Shown piece by piece: positions 47,731 through 55,239 of a stretch of 64,000 bases of DNA. The notes beneath the pieces were generated by a model. That model made no database searches. It had not been told where the DNA came from and saw only the letters and a program-made list of their open reading frames with translations. The position numbers and the translations under genes are program-made. The DNA comes from Tsukamurella asaccharolytica. GTDB taxonomy: Bacteria > Actinomycetota > Actinomycetes > Mycobacteriales > Mycobacteriaceae. The stretch lies in NCBI RefSeq assembly GCF_007858435.1, contig NZ_VIGW01000006.1, positions 62,001-126,000 on the forward strand, written 5' to 3'. Each line of letters begins with the position of its first letter. Within the stretch, counting starts at the first letter, position 1.

Positions 47731-48999
47731 ATGACCGAGGGTCCGCAGAATCCCTATCAGCAGGGGCAGCCGGCCGGGCAGTACGGCCAGCAGTCCGGCC
47801 AGCAGCCGGGGCAGTACCAGCCCACGCAGCAGTACTCGAGCGCCTACCCGGCGCCGGGCGGCGCACCATCGGGCTACCCGGGGCCGGGCGGCCTGCCCCC
47901 GGTGACCACGACGCCCCCGCCCGCGCGCGGCCCGAAGATGGGCGCGCTGGTCGCGATGGGGGTGGCGATCGCGCTGATCGCGTCGCTGCTCTCGGTGACC
48001 GGGGCCTACCTGGTGTGGGGACAGGGCGGTAGTTCGCCGACGACGATCGTGTCCGGGGGTGACGCGCCGCCGGTGGTCAAGGGCTCCGTGCAGGAGGTGG
48101 CCCAGAGCGTGCTGCCGGCCGTGGTGTCGATCGACAACCAGGCGGGGGCCTCGGAGTCGTCCGGCTCGGGCGTGGTGATCAGCGCGGACGGCAAGATCGT
48201 GACGAACAACCACGTCGTCGCCGGCAACGGCAGGCTGACGGTCTCGTTCTCCGATGGCAGCGTGAGCAACGGCGCGGTGGTGGGCACCGATCCGATCACC
48301 GATCTCGCGGTGATCCAGACGGACAAGCGCGGCCTCACGCCGTTGGCCTTCGCCGACAGCAGCAAGCTCAGCGTCGGCCAGGAGGTCGTGGCCGTGGGCG
48401 CCCCGCTGGGGCTCGCCGGCACGGTGACCAGCGGCATCGTCTCCGCGCTGAACCGCCCGGTGGCGACCAGCGGTAGGGATTCCGACCAGGCGACGGTGAT
48501 CAACTCGGTGCAGACCGACGCGGCGATCAACCCGGGCAACTCGGGTGGCGCGCTGGTCGACATGACGGGACGCCTCGTGGGCATCAACTCATCGATCGCG
48601 ACGCTCGGCTCGAGGGCGACGGGGCAGCAGGGCGGCAGCATCGGTCTGGGCTTCGCGATCCCGTCGAACCAGGTGCAGCGGATCAGCAAGGAGCTGATGG
48701 ATTCGGGCTCGGCCACGCACGCGGCCGTGGGCATCACGGTGGACCCGCGCGCGTCGGTGAACCGGCCGGGAGCGCTCGTGGTGGACGTCTCGGCGACGGG
48801 CGGCTTCGGCCGCGCGGGCATCCCGAAGGGCGCGCTGGTGACCAAGCTGGACGATCTGAACATCTCCGACGGCTTCGGTCTGATCGGAGCCGTGCGGGCC
48901 TACCAACCGGGGGCTACCGTGACCGTTACCTACCTCGACAGCCCGAGTAGTACGAGTCCGGTGACCAAGCAGGTGACGCTCGATAAGTTGGACAAGTGA
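47731..48999 (+). CDS. pepD: HtrA-like serine protease PepD
   Basis: A 422-aa membrane-anchored DegP/HtrA protease. A Gln/Pro/Gly-rich cytoplasmic tail (~68 residues) is followed by one membrane helix (VAMGVAIALIASLLSVTGAY), a trypsin-like domain with triad His161 (TNNHVVAG), Asp191 (TDLAVI) and Ser271 (NPGNSGGAL), and a C-terminal PDZ domain (GALVVDVSATGGFGRAGIPKG). It degrades or refolds misfolded envelope proteins and feeds back on MprAB signalling. AGGAGGGGG precedes the ATG at 47731. The stop overlaps moaB2. Confidence 0.93.
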   Translation: MTEGPQNPYQQGQPAGQYGQQSGQQPGQYQPTQQYSSAYPAPGGAPSGYPGPGGLPPVTTTPPPARGPKMGALVAMGVAIALIASLLSVTGAYLVWGQGGSSPTTIVSGGDAPPVVKGSVQEVAQSVLPAVVSIDNQAGASESSGSGVVISADGKIVTNNHVVAGNGRLTVSFSDGSVSNGAVVGTDPITDLAVIQTDKRGLTPLAFADSSKLSVGQEVVAVGAPLGLAGTVTSGIVSALNRPVATSGRDSDQATVINSVQTDAAINPGNSGGALVDMTGRLVGINSSIATLGSRATGQQGGSIGLGFAIPSNQVQRISKELMDSGSATHAAVGITVDPRASVNRPGALVVDVSATGGFGRAGIPKGALVTKLDDLNISDGFGLIGAVRAYQPGATVTVTYLDSPSSTSPVTKQVTLDKLDK

Positions 49000-49622
49000 C
49001 TGAGGAGTCGAAGATGACCGCGGAGATGAGCCAGAGCCGAGCAACGGATGCCGAATGGCTGGAGGGCGACGTGCTGGATGCGCCCGTTCTGGACGATCCG
49101 GTGCTCGACAGTGCCGGCGTGATCGGCCGTGCCCTCGTGGTGGTCGTCGACGACCACCTGCAGCCCGGCGCCGCTCGGGCGTCCGGCGCGTCGAAGTCGG
49201 TGGGCTCGCTGGTGACGGAGCTGCTGGAGGAGGCCGGCTTCGAGGTGGACGCCGTGGTCGTGGTCCCGGCCGAGGAGGTGGACGTGCGCAACGCGCTGAA
49301 CACCGCGGTGATCGGCGGCGTCGACCTGGCAGTGACCATCGGTGGGGTGGGCGTGGGCGCACGCGATGTGACGCCGGAGGCCACCGGGGCGATCCTCGAC
49401 AAGAAGCTGCGCGGCATCTGCGAGGCGCTGCGCTCGTCCGGGCTGGCCGCCGGCGCGACCGACGCGGGCCTCTCCCGGGGCCTGGCCGGCGTCTCCGGCA
49501 GCACCGTAGTGGTGAACCTCGCCAGCTCGCGCGCCGCGATCCGCGACGGCATGGCGACGCTGACGCCGCTCGCCACCCACGTGATCCGCCACATCGCGGG
49601 CGGGGACGACCAGGCCCGGTGA
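48996..49622 (+). CDS. moaB2: molybdopterin-adenylyltransferase-like protein MoaB2
   Basis: A 208-aa MoaB/MogA-fold protein: VTELLEEAGFEVDAVVVVPAE and the MPT-binding loop TIGGVGVGARDVTPEATG (canonical TGGTGxxxRDxTPE, with Gly in place of Thr). Position after pepD equals Rv0984. The GTG start overlaps the pepD stop (GTGA). Extra N-terminal ~40 residues are acidic and probably disordered. Whether the altered loop still adenylylates molybdopterin is not clear; pterin or signalling roles are possible. Confidence 0.85.
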   Translation: MTEESKMTAEMSQSRATDAEWLEGDVLDAPVLDDPVLDSAGVIGRALVVVVDDHLQPGAARASGASKSVGSLVTELLEEAGFEVDAVVVVPAEEVDVRNALNTAVIGGVDLAVTIGGVGVGARDVTPEATGAILDKKLRGICEALRSSGLAAGATDAGLSRGLAGVSGSTVVVNLASSRAAIRDGMATLTPLATHVIRHIAGGDDQAR

Positions 49623-49828
49623 CGCCCAGCGGAGATCCCACGCCGCGGAAGTACTCCGCGCGCGATATCGCGCGGATCTTCGGGGACGTCCTGCCCTCAC
49701 AGACCAGGGACGATCTGTCCGACGACGCCGCACCCCGCCCGGGTGCGGCGTCGCCCGTTGCCGGGTCCGACGGTGACTCCACCGACCGCTGGTACCGCGA
49801 GAACCGCCCGCCGCATCACGGCGGCTAG
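49619..49828 (+). CDS. 69-aa conserved-looking small protein coupled to moaB2
   Basis: The GTG at 49619 overlaps the moaB2 stop (GTGA). The product begins VTPSGDPTPRKYSARDIARI, continues with FGDVLPSQTRDD and has an acidic, disordered tail ending RWYRENRPPHHGG. The KYSARDI-RIFGDVLP segment looks like a conserved helix-forming core. Coding is supported by the overlap, codon bias and clean stop. I do not recognise a function; it may bind an operon partner. Confidence 0.65.
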   Translation: MTPSGDPTPRKYSARDIARIFGDVLPSQTRDDLSDDAAPRPGAASPVAGSDGDSTDRWYRENRPPHHGG

Positions 49829-50248
49829 CTCGCTTGAAACTACAAATGCCAGCGGTGTGACTAAGAACACGGCCGTGTCGTGAAACGGTCAGGTTACGTC
49901 TCTGGTGTATCTGAATGAATTCTAAGTGGGAGGGCCGTCCCGCCTTCGCCCAGGTGGGCACGCATTTTGAATGAGTGCACCCTAATAAGTGCAGGTGGCT
50001 GCATGAGTACGAGATTCACCATCTCCACGAACAGGTTGACGAAATCATCATTTAGGAAGATTGAAAGCGTTGCGCGACCTGGAAACCTGAGGATATGCTC
50101 CGCGGGAACCGAAGGTCAGTGAAGACTTCCGGGGAACCGATAGTGATCCCGGCCTGAGAACGGCCGGGATTCGGCCCGTGGCCGGGTGAGCCGTCGGGCT
50201 GGCGCTCCTACCGGAGCGTCACACAATGATTCCTGGTGAGGGGAACGA
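49829..50248. other. 420-bp upstream region of the porin cluster
   Basis: No gene is visible. The segment is less GC-rich than its surroundings between 49829 and 50100, which suggests promoter DNA. Candidate elements are TTGACG at 50036-50041 and GATATGCT at 50092-50099, but I cannot pair them with correct spacing. The 3' part holds a strong hairpin (listed separately) that would be in the porin mRNA leader. Confidence 0.5.
50146..50170 (+). other. hairpin in the 5' leader of the first porin gene
   Basis: ATCCCGGCC pairs perfectly with GGCCGGGAT around TGAGAAC, ending 78 nt before the porin ATG. No U tract follows, so it is more likely an mRNA stability or regulatory structure than a terminator. 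Confidence 0.5.
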
Positions 50249-50908
50249 ATGAGCAAGATGAGCAAGGTTGCAGGGCGCGCCGGCGTCGTTGCGATCGCGG
50301 TGGCCGCGGCCGCCTCGGTCGCTGCAGGGTCGGCGAACGCCGGTCCGCTGCCCAGCGGTGAGAAGATCGTCCCGGCCCCCGCGGGCTGGAGCGTCGTTCT
50401 GAAGTCGACGGGTAACTCGTCGGCGATCCAGGGTTCGCTCGCCACGGCACAGTCGCGGACCGCGTGGTACACGTCCAACGGCTCCGTCACGGTGAAGGCT
50501 CCGGCCGACGCGAAGGACATCCAGGGCAAGCTCGGCGTCGGCGTCATCGTCGGCTGCCAGTTCCCGGGCCAGATCGGCGTGGGTGTCACGGTGGAGGGTC
50601 CGGGCGCGGTACTCGACTCGAACGGCCCGAGCGCCAGCCTCGGCGGCGTATCCCCCAAGCTCACTGTGCCGCTGACCCCGGGCGCCACCTCGAGCGTCTC
50701 CGGGTACGGCCGCGCGGACCAGCTGGGCTCCACCGATTCGATCAAGTTCACCAAGGCCGGCACGTACAACGTGTCGATCAAGGACCAGAACATCGACATC
50801 AAGCACTGCTCGGGCTACGCGCAGGCGCGCGTCGTGACCTGGGTCGAGATCAAGGGCAGCAACCGTATCCAGGGCTTCCTGTACGGCGCGCCGTTCTCGC
50901 TGGGCTGA
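50249..50908 (+). CDS. MspA-family porin-like protein (paralogue 1)
   Basis: A 219-aa secreted protein with a signal peptide (residues 1-31, cleaving after ANA). The mature protein ends in the MspA-family C-terminal pattern: CSGYAQARVVTWVEI, then FLYGAPFSLG. It is the most divergent of three paralogues here and has a single internal Cys pair (VGCQFPG, KHCSGYA), probably a disulfide. MspA proteins form octameric outer-membrane (mycomembrane) channels for small hydrophilic nutrients. GAGGGGAA precedes the ATG. The 3' hairpin separates it from paralogue 2. Confidence 0.82.
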   Translation: MSKMSKVAGRAGVVAIAVAAAASVAAGSANAGPLPSGEKIVPAPAGWSVVLKSTGNSSAIQGSLATAQSRTAWYTSNGSVTVKAPADAKDIQGKLGVGVIVGCQFPGQIGVGVTVEGPGAVLDSNGPSASLGGVSPKLTVPLTPGATSSVSGYGRADQLGSTDSIKFTKAGTYNVSIKDQNIDIKHCSGYAQARVVTWVEIKGSNRIQGFLYGAPFSLG

Positions 50909-50936
50909 TCCTCCGACCGACCTGACTCTCTCTTGC

Positions 50937-50952
50937 CCGCCCCTCGGGGCGG
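50937..50952 (+). terminator. hairpin between porin genes 1 and 2
   Basis: CCGCCC/GGGCGG with a four-base loop lies 28 bp after the stop of the first porin gene. No U tract; it could be a partial terminator or an mRNA processing/stability element. Confidence 0.45.
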
Positions 50953-50975
50953 CGATTCCCGAAGGAATACATTCA

Positions 50976-51674
50976 ATGAAGAAGATCGCGATCCGTGGCG
51001 CCATCGCTGCCGCCGCGGCCGGCGTGGCGCTCGGCGCCCTCTCCACGGGTGCGGCCAACGCCGACACCTTCATCCCGCTGCCCAACGACAGCGTCACCAA
51101 CAAGGTGGGTGACTCGACCGTCACGGTGAGCATCACCAACCAGAGCGCGAAGCTCTCGCCCGGCATGGTCTCCCTGCCCACCACCCGCAACGCGTGGGTC
51201 TCGGGCGTCGTCTCCGCGAAGATCAACGGCGGCAAGCCCGACGGCGGCTCCATCTCCGCCGGCTACGCCGTGGGCTGCCAGGTCGACGTCGGCAAGACCG
51301 AAGTCACCGCTGGCGTGACCGGCGCCTCGGGCGCGAGCGTGAACTTCAACGGCCCGACCATCCAGCCGAAGGTGACTGCCACCACCGGTGCCACCATTTC
51401 GCTCGCCGCGGGCAGCATCGGCACGCAGATGCTGACCTACGACCGCGCCTCCTGGCCGTCGCCCGGCGACGAGGTCGCCCCCGACTGGGCCGATCCCAGC
51501 ACCAGCTTCAAGTTCAAGGGTGCCTCGGGCTCGCTCGCCTACACCGAGCAGACCATCGGCGTCGACGGCTGCGCCGGCTACGCGCAGGCTCGCTTCTTCG
51601 CCAAGGTCAAGGTGAAGTCGGGCAACACGCAGTCGACGGTCGTCCTGTGGGGCAAGCCCTTCACCCTGGGCTGA
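50976..51674 (+). CDS. MspA-family porin (paralogue 2)
   Basis: A 232-aa protein with signal peptide (cleavage after ANA, about residue 29). The mature chain begins DTFIPLPND and carries the shared core LSPGMVSLPTTRNAWVSG, GGSISAGYAVGCQVDVG, NFNGPTIQPKVT, LAAGSIGTQMLTYDRASWP and ends GCAGYAQARFFAKVKV...LWGKPFTLG. It is highly similar to paralogue 3 at 53409, pointing to gene duplication. Expected to be a mycomembrane channel. GAAGGAA precedes the ATG at 50976. Confidence 0.9.
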   Translation: MKKIAIRGAIAAAAAGVALGALSTGAANADTFIPLPNDSVTNKVGDSTVTVSITNQSAKLSPGMVSLPTTRNAWVSGVVSAKINGGKPDGGSISAGYAVGCQVDVGKTEVTAGVTGASGASVNFNGPTIQPKVTATTGATISLAAGSIGTQMLTYDRASWPSPGDEVAPDWADPSTSFKFKGASGSLAYTEQTIGVDGCAGYAQARFFAKVKVKSGNTQSTVVLWGKPFTLG

Positions 51675-51689
51675 TCCCCATCACGCGCT

Positions 51690-51721
51690 AGAAGGCGGTG
51701 TCCGTTCGGGCGCCGCCTTCT
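51690..51721 (+). terminator. terminator after porin gene 2
   Basis: AGAAGGCGG/CCGCCTTCT with an inner GTCC/GGGC helix, beginning 15 bp after the porin stop. Confidence 0.8.
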
Positions 51722-51827
51722 GCGTCTCGTTTGATTGGTACTAACGTACAAATCGGGCACGGCGCCGCCCGAGGCGTACCACGCGAATCCTCAGGCGCTG
51801 CATCCGCTCTCAAGGAAGCTGACACCA

Positions 51828-53144
51828 ATGAATACGAAGGCAACCACCCTCACCTCCGCCACCGCGATCGTGGCCGCCGCCGCCGTCGCCATCGCGCCCG
51901 TCTCCGGCGCGATCACGACCGCCGCTCCCGCCGCCGCGCCGGCCGCCGCCGTGGTGAACGCTGCCGCGACCCCCTCGGCAGTCCTCAAGAACATCGCCGC
52001 GGTCCCCGCCGCCGCGAACGTCGCCTCGGCGATTCCCGCCGCCGCGACCGCCACCTCGGCCGCCTCCGACGCGCTCGGCGCCTTCGTCGTCGTGACCGAC
52101 GAGGCCGTGCAGGGCGCTTCGGCCGCCGTGCAGAACGCTACGGCGCAGGCCACTGCCATCGAGCTGCCGACCGTCCCGAAGGCCGTCACCGATCTGCTCA
52201 ACCTCGCGGGGCTGCCGGTTCAGGCCGTCTACCGGGTCCTGCAGACCAGCCAGGGTGTGTACACCGTTTGGTACAAGATGCTCACCTCCGTGCCGCAGGC
52301 GATCTTCCGCGGCGAGTTCGGCGCCGTTCCGGAGCTGTTCCGGAAGGCTGCCCAGGACTCGCTGACGTGGATCGCCACCGGCGCGGGCCCGAAGGCGCCC
52401 ACGACGACCAAGTCGCTCACGACTGAGGTCACGACGGCTTCGGACTCGACCCCCACACCGAACCTGTTCACCGCCGGGCTCGACGTGCTGGGCATCCCGG
52501 TGGCGACGGCGTTCGCCGGCGGCCAGGCGGCGCTGTCGATCTACAAGAACTTCTACGGCCTGCTGACCTCGGTTCCCCAGGCGGTCTTCCAGGGTAAGTT
52601 CGGCGACGCCGTGAACCTCGTGGTGGACGCCGTGAACAAGTCGGTGAACACGATCGTCACCTTCCCGGCCACCCAGATCGCCGCAGCGCAGGACAAGATC
52701 GACACGTTCATCGATCTGCTGACCCCGCCCGCCCCGGCGCCGACCGTCACGCCGAAGGACGCGGTGTCGCGGGTCTCTGCCACGTCCGCGGACGAGGACA
52801 AGACCTCGGTCGCTCAGAACCTGTCGGCCGAGGCGGACAAGGTTGTCGAGCCGAAGGTCGTGGAGCCGAAGGTCGTGGAGCCGAAGGTTGTCGAGCCGAA
52901 GGTTGTCGAGCCGAAGGTTGTCGAGCCGAAGGTCGTGGAGCCGAAGGTTGTCGAGCCGAAGGTTGTCGAGCCGAAGGTTGTCGAGCCGAAGGTCGTGGAG
53001 CCGAAGGTTGTCGAGCCGAAGGTCGTCGAGACGAAGACCGTCGAGACGAAGACCGTCGAGCCGGAGCAGTCGAGCAAGAAGGATTCCACGACGCCGGATT
53101 CGACGAACACGTCGAACTCCACGTCGGAGTCGGGCGCCAAGTAG
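51828..53144 (+). CDS. secreted repeat protein with VVEPK tail, function unknown
   Basis: A 438-aa protein. An Ala-rich signal region (residues 1-45) is followed by an Ala/Val helical segment and two related modules: [20 protein letters not shown]...[14 protein letters not shown] (about 142-175) and [25 protein letters not shown] (about 239-263). The shared core is LTSVPQAxFxGxFG. The C-terminal third has fifteen pentapeptides, twelve of them VVEPK, then a Ser/Thr-rich end. The extended Pro/Glu/Lys tail could span the cell wall, like a stalk. It sits between MspA paralogues and has its own terminator. No known domain is recognised. Confidence 0.75.
   Translation: MNTKATTLTSATAIVAAAAVAIAPVSGAITTAAPAAAPAAAVVNAAATPSAVLKNIAAVPAAANVASAIPAAATATSAASDALGAFVVVTDEAVQGASAAVQNATAQATAIELPTVPKAVTDLLNLAGLPVQAVYRVLQTSQGVYTVWYKMLTSVPQAIFRGEFGAVPELFRKAAQDSLTWIATGAGPKAPTTTKSLTTEVTTASDSTPTPNLFTAGLDVLGIPVATAFAGGQAALSIYKNFYGLLTSVPQAVFQGKFGDAVNLVVDAVNKSVNTIVTFPATQIAAAQDKIDTFIDLLTPPAPAPTVTPKDAVSRVSATSADEDKTSVAQNLSAEADKVVEPKVVEPKVVEPKVVEPKVVEPKVVEPKVVEPKVVEPKVVEPKVVEPKVVEPKVVEPKVVETKTVETKTVEPEQSSKKDSTTPDSTNTSNSTSESGAK
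52842..53066 (+). repeat. 15-nt tandem repeats encoding VVEPK
   Basis: Fifteen 15-nt units in frame: twelve encode VVEPK, then [10 protein letters not shown] and TVEPE. Synonymous codons reveal a higher-order 60-nt period: a unit starting GTCGTG is followed by three starting GTTGTC (units 3-6, 7-10), with units 11-12 beginning a further copy. This implies recent expansion by unequal crossover or slippage, so length may vary between strains. Confidence 0.9.
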
Positions 53145-53162
53145 CCCTCCGCTTTCACAGCA

Positions 53163-53208
53163 GCGCATCGCGCGTCCTGGGACTTCCCGGGGCGCGCGAT
53201 GCGCCTTT
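53163..53208 (+). terminator. terminator after the VVEPK protein gene
   Basis: GCGCATCGCGCG pairs with CGCGCGATGCGC and is followed by TTTT, beginning 18 bp after the stop. A canonical intrinsic terminator. Confidence 0.88.
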
Positions 53209-53408
53209 TGTGCAGAAGTCGGCGGGCGCTCGAGCGCACCGTGGCGGCAGGAGACCCCGGGGAAACCAACGCTGGGTGCCGATCCTGTTACAGCTTCCCC
53301 TCAGTGTTAACTCAGTGTTTCCACGGGCGATTCGACCTGTTTCCGGCTGGTACCTTCCTTTCTCAAGCGCCGACGACGCACGGCCGGCGTATCGAAAGGA
53401 CTGGGTAC

Positions 53409-54110
53409 ATGACCCCGAGAATCTCCGTTACCGCGGCGGCGGTCGCCAGCGCGGGTGCGCTGGCGGCCACGCTGCTCGCACCCGCCACCGCGAGCGCCGA
53501 CACCGTCATTCCCCTGCGGGACGTGACGCAATCGGTGAAGGCAGGCGCCGGCACCATCACTGTCAGCGTGAAGGCCCAGCGCGCAAAGCTGTCGCCCGGC
53601 ATGGTCGCGCTGCCCACCACGCGCAATGCGTGGGTATCCGGGGTCGTCAGCGTCAAGGTCAACGGGGCTGCGGCCGACGGCGGCTCGATCGAGGCGGGCT
53701 ACGCCGTCGGCTGCCAGATCGATGTCGGATCGGCCGGTGTCGAAGCGGGCGTCGAGGCGGCGTCTGGTGCCTCGGTCGACTTCAACGGTCCGACGATTCA
53801 GCCCTCGGTGACCGCGAGTACGGGCGCCTCCCTCTCCCTCGCGGCAGGGTCGATCGGCACGCAGTCGCTCACCTACGATCGCGCGACCTGGCCGAAGCCG
53901 GGCGATGAGATCGATCCGGACTGGTCGGCGCCGTCGACGAGCTTCGACTTCACCGGCTCGAGCGGCAGCTTCACCTACAGCGACCAGACGATCGGCGTCG
54001 ACGGCTGCGCCGGCTACGCACAGGCCCGCCTGTACGTGATCGTGCGTGCCGAGGTGGGCGACACCAAGGGGCGCGTCGTCCTCTGGGGCGATCGCTTCAC
54101 CCTCGGCTGA
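53409..54110 (+). CDS. MspA-family porin (paralogue 3)
   Basis: A 233-aa protein with signal peptide (cleavage after ASA, about residue 29) and mature N-terminus DTVIPLRD. It repeats the paralogue 2 core: LSPGMVALPTTRNAWVSG, GGSIEAGYAVGCQIDVG, DFNGPTIQPSVT, LAAGSIGTQSLTYDRATWP and GCAGYAQARLYV...LWGDRFTLG. Charge differs (more acidic pairs such as EIDPDWS), so pore selectivity may differ. The ATG at 53409 follows AAAGGACTG. The gene is convergent with mscL across a shared terminator. Confidence 0.9.
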   Translation: MTPRISVTAAAVASAGALAATLLAPATASADTVIPLRDVTQSVKAGAGTITVSVKAQRAKLSPGMVALPTTRNAWVSGVVSVKVNGAAADGGSIEAGYAVGCQIDVGSAGVEAGVEAASGASVDFNGPTIQPSVTASTGASLSLAAGSIGTQSLTYDRATWPKPGDEIDPDWSAPSTSFDFTGSSGSFTYSDQTIGVDGCAGYAQARLYVIVRAEVGDTKGRVVLWGDRFTLG

Positions 54111-54134
54111 CCGCACCGTCGGACTGGGAAACGA

Positions 54135-54168
54135 AAGCCGGCCTCCCGCGAGTGCGGGAGGCCGGCTT
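54135..54168. terminator. bidirectional terminator between porin 3 and mscL
   Basis: A perfect 15-bp stem, AAGCCGGCCTCCCGC/GCGGGAGGCCGGCTT, with loop GAGT. Confidence 0.9.
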
Positions 54169-54183
54169 CGTGGGTCGGTGACG

Positions 54184-54642
54184 TCAGATCTGCGGCTTCT
54201 GCGAGGGGAACTGACCCGTCGGCGGGAGCTCGGCGGCCGAGTGCGCGCCGCCCTGCGGACGCGCGGTCTGCGCGGCCAGGAGGTCGCGGATCTCGACGAG
54301 CACGTCCACCTCGTCCTCCGACGCCTTCTCCGGCGCGAGGCGGGCCTTCATGCGCTCGTACGGCAGGATCAGGATGAAGTAGACGACCGCCGCGACCAGT
54401 ATGAAGTTGATCACCTGGGTGAGCACCGCGCCGAGATCGATGGTGGTGGCCGGGTTGCCGTCGACGATCTGCCACGAGAGGCCCTTGACGTCCTTGCCGC
54501 CGCCGATCGAGGCGATGAGCGGCTTGACGACGTTGTCGGTGAAGGCGGTGACGATCGCGGTGAACGCGGCACCGATGACAACGGCGACCGCGAGGTCCAG
54601 CACGTTGCCCTTGAGGAGGAAGTCCTTGAATCCCTTGAGCAT
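54184..54642 (-). CDS. mscL: large-conductance mechanosensitive channel
   Basis: A 152-aa MscL: N-terminal amphipathic MLKGFKDFLLKGNVLDLAVAVVIGAAFTAIV (TM1), extracellular loop, TM2 with INFILVAAVVYFILILPYERM, and a cytoplasmic helix bundle. It releases osmolytes when membrane tension rises. Actinobacterial forms carry a Pro/Gln-rich C-terminal extension, also seen here. ATG 54640-54642 is preceded by AAGGACA. Same neighbourhood as M. tuberculosis Rv0985c. Confidence 0.96.
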   Translation of the reverse strand: MLKGFKDFLLKGNVLDLAVAVVIGAAFTAIVTAFTDNVVKPLIASIGGGKDVKGLSWQIVDGNPATTIDLGAVLTQVINFILVAAVVYFILILPYERMKARLAPEKASEDEVDVLVEIRDLLAAQTARPQGGAHSAAELPPTGQFPSQKPQI

Positions 54643-54711
54643 GATCGAGTGTCCTTCGTGAGTTTGTAACGCCAGTGACGCATGATGAATTTTCGGACTT
54701 ATGCTAGCCGT

Positions 54712-55239
54712 ATGAATCGAATCCGCGCAGTGGACGCGGGCGTTTCGGCCGTTGTGATCTTGGCCGTCGGCGGCCTCGCCGCCGGTTGGTTCGGGATCGA
54801 ACGCGCCGTCCCCACGCCACGCACGCCCGTCGCCGAGCATGACTACCGCATCGGGAACGATTACGCCGGAGTCGATTTCCGCGCGCCGCTGGGCTGGGAG
54901 AAGGTGCCGTCGGGCCGCGCCGACGTGGCACGTTTCGTCCACGCGACCGGCAGCTCGCTCACGGTCCTCCTCACGACCGGAATGACCGATTTCGACACCG
55001 CGGCGCCGCGCCGCCTGCGCGAATTCGAGGCGGGCGGCGTCGACGCGCGCTTCACCGGCGACCTCCGCGGTACGCGCTTCTCCGGGCGCACCTGCACCGC
55101 CACCACCGGCGGCGGACGATCGGGGGAGTGCGCCGTCGTCGGGCGGGACTCGCTGTTGGTCACGCTCCTCGCCCTGCGCCCGCCCGACGGTGCCGCGCCC
55201 GACCTGGCCGCGCTCGTCCGATCGATGCGGGAGGTGTGA
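54712..55239 (+). CDS. single-pass membrane-anchored protein, function unknown
   Basis: A 175-aa protein: one N-terminal helix (AVDAGVSAVVILAVGGLAAGWFG), then an extracytoplasmic alpha/beta domain (YRIGNDYAGVDFRAPLGWEK..., FSGRTCTATTGGGRSGECAVV with a likely disulfide, LLVTLLALRP). The shape resembles small lipoprotein-like PsbP/Mog1 domains but I recognise no family. ATG 54712 was chosen over 54682 because a TATGCT box ends seven bases upstream, suggesting a leaderless message. It overlaps the next gene by one base (TGATG). Confidence 0.65.
   Translation: MNRIRAVDAGVSAVVILAVGGLAAGWFGIERAVPTPRTPVAEHDYRIGNDYAGVDFRAPLGWEKVPSGRADVARFVHATGSSLTVLLTTGMTDFDTAAPRRLREFEAGGVDARFTGDLRGTRFSGRTCTATTGGGRSGECAVVGRDSLLVTLLALRPPDGAAPDLAALVRSMREV

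Noticed and set aside
49661-49681. CGCGCGATATCGCGCG palindrome
   Set aside because: It lies in the coding sequence for the small moaB2-linked protein (ARDIARIF), and a run of alternating CG codons explains it; no relation to the 70-bp element was found.
52842-53066. CRISPR-like regular repeats
   Set aside because: Units are 15 nt without spacers and encode VVEPK in frame; this is a coding tandem repeat.
54682-54711. Upstream ATG for the small membrane protein at 54712
   Set aside because: The upstream ATG codons would include the TATGCT promoter box in the coding region and lack a ribosome site.
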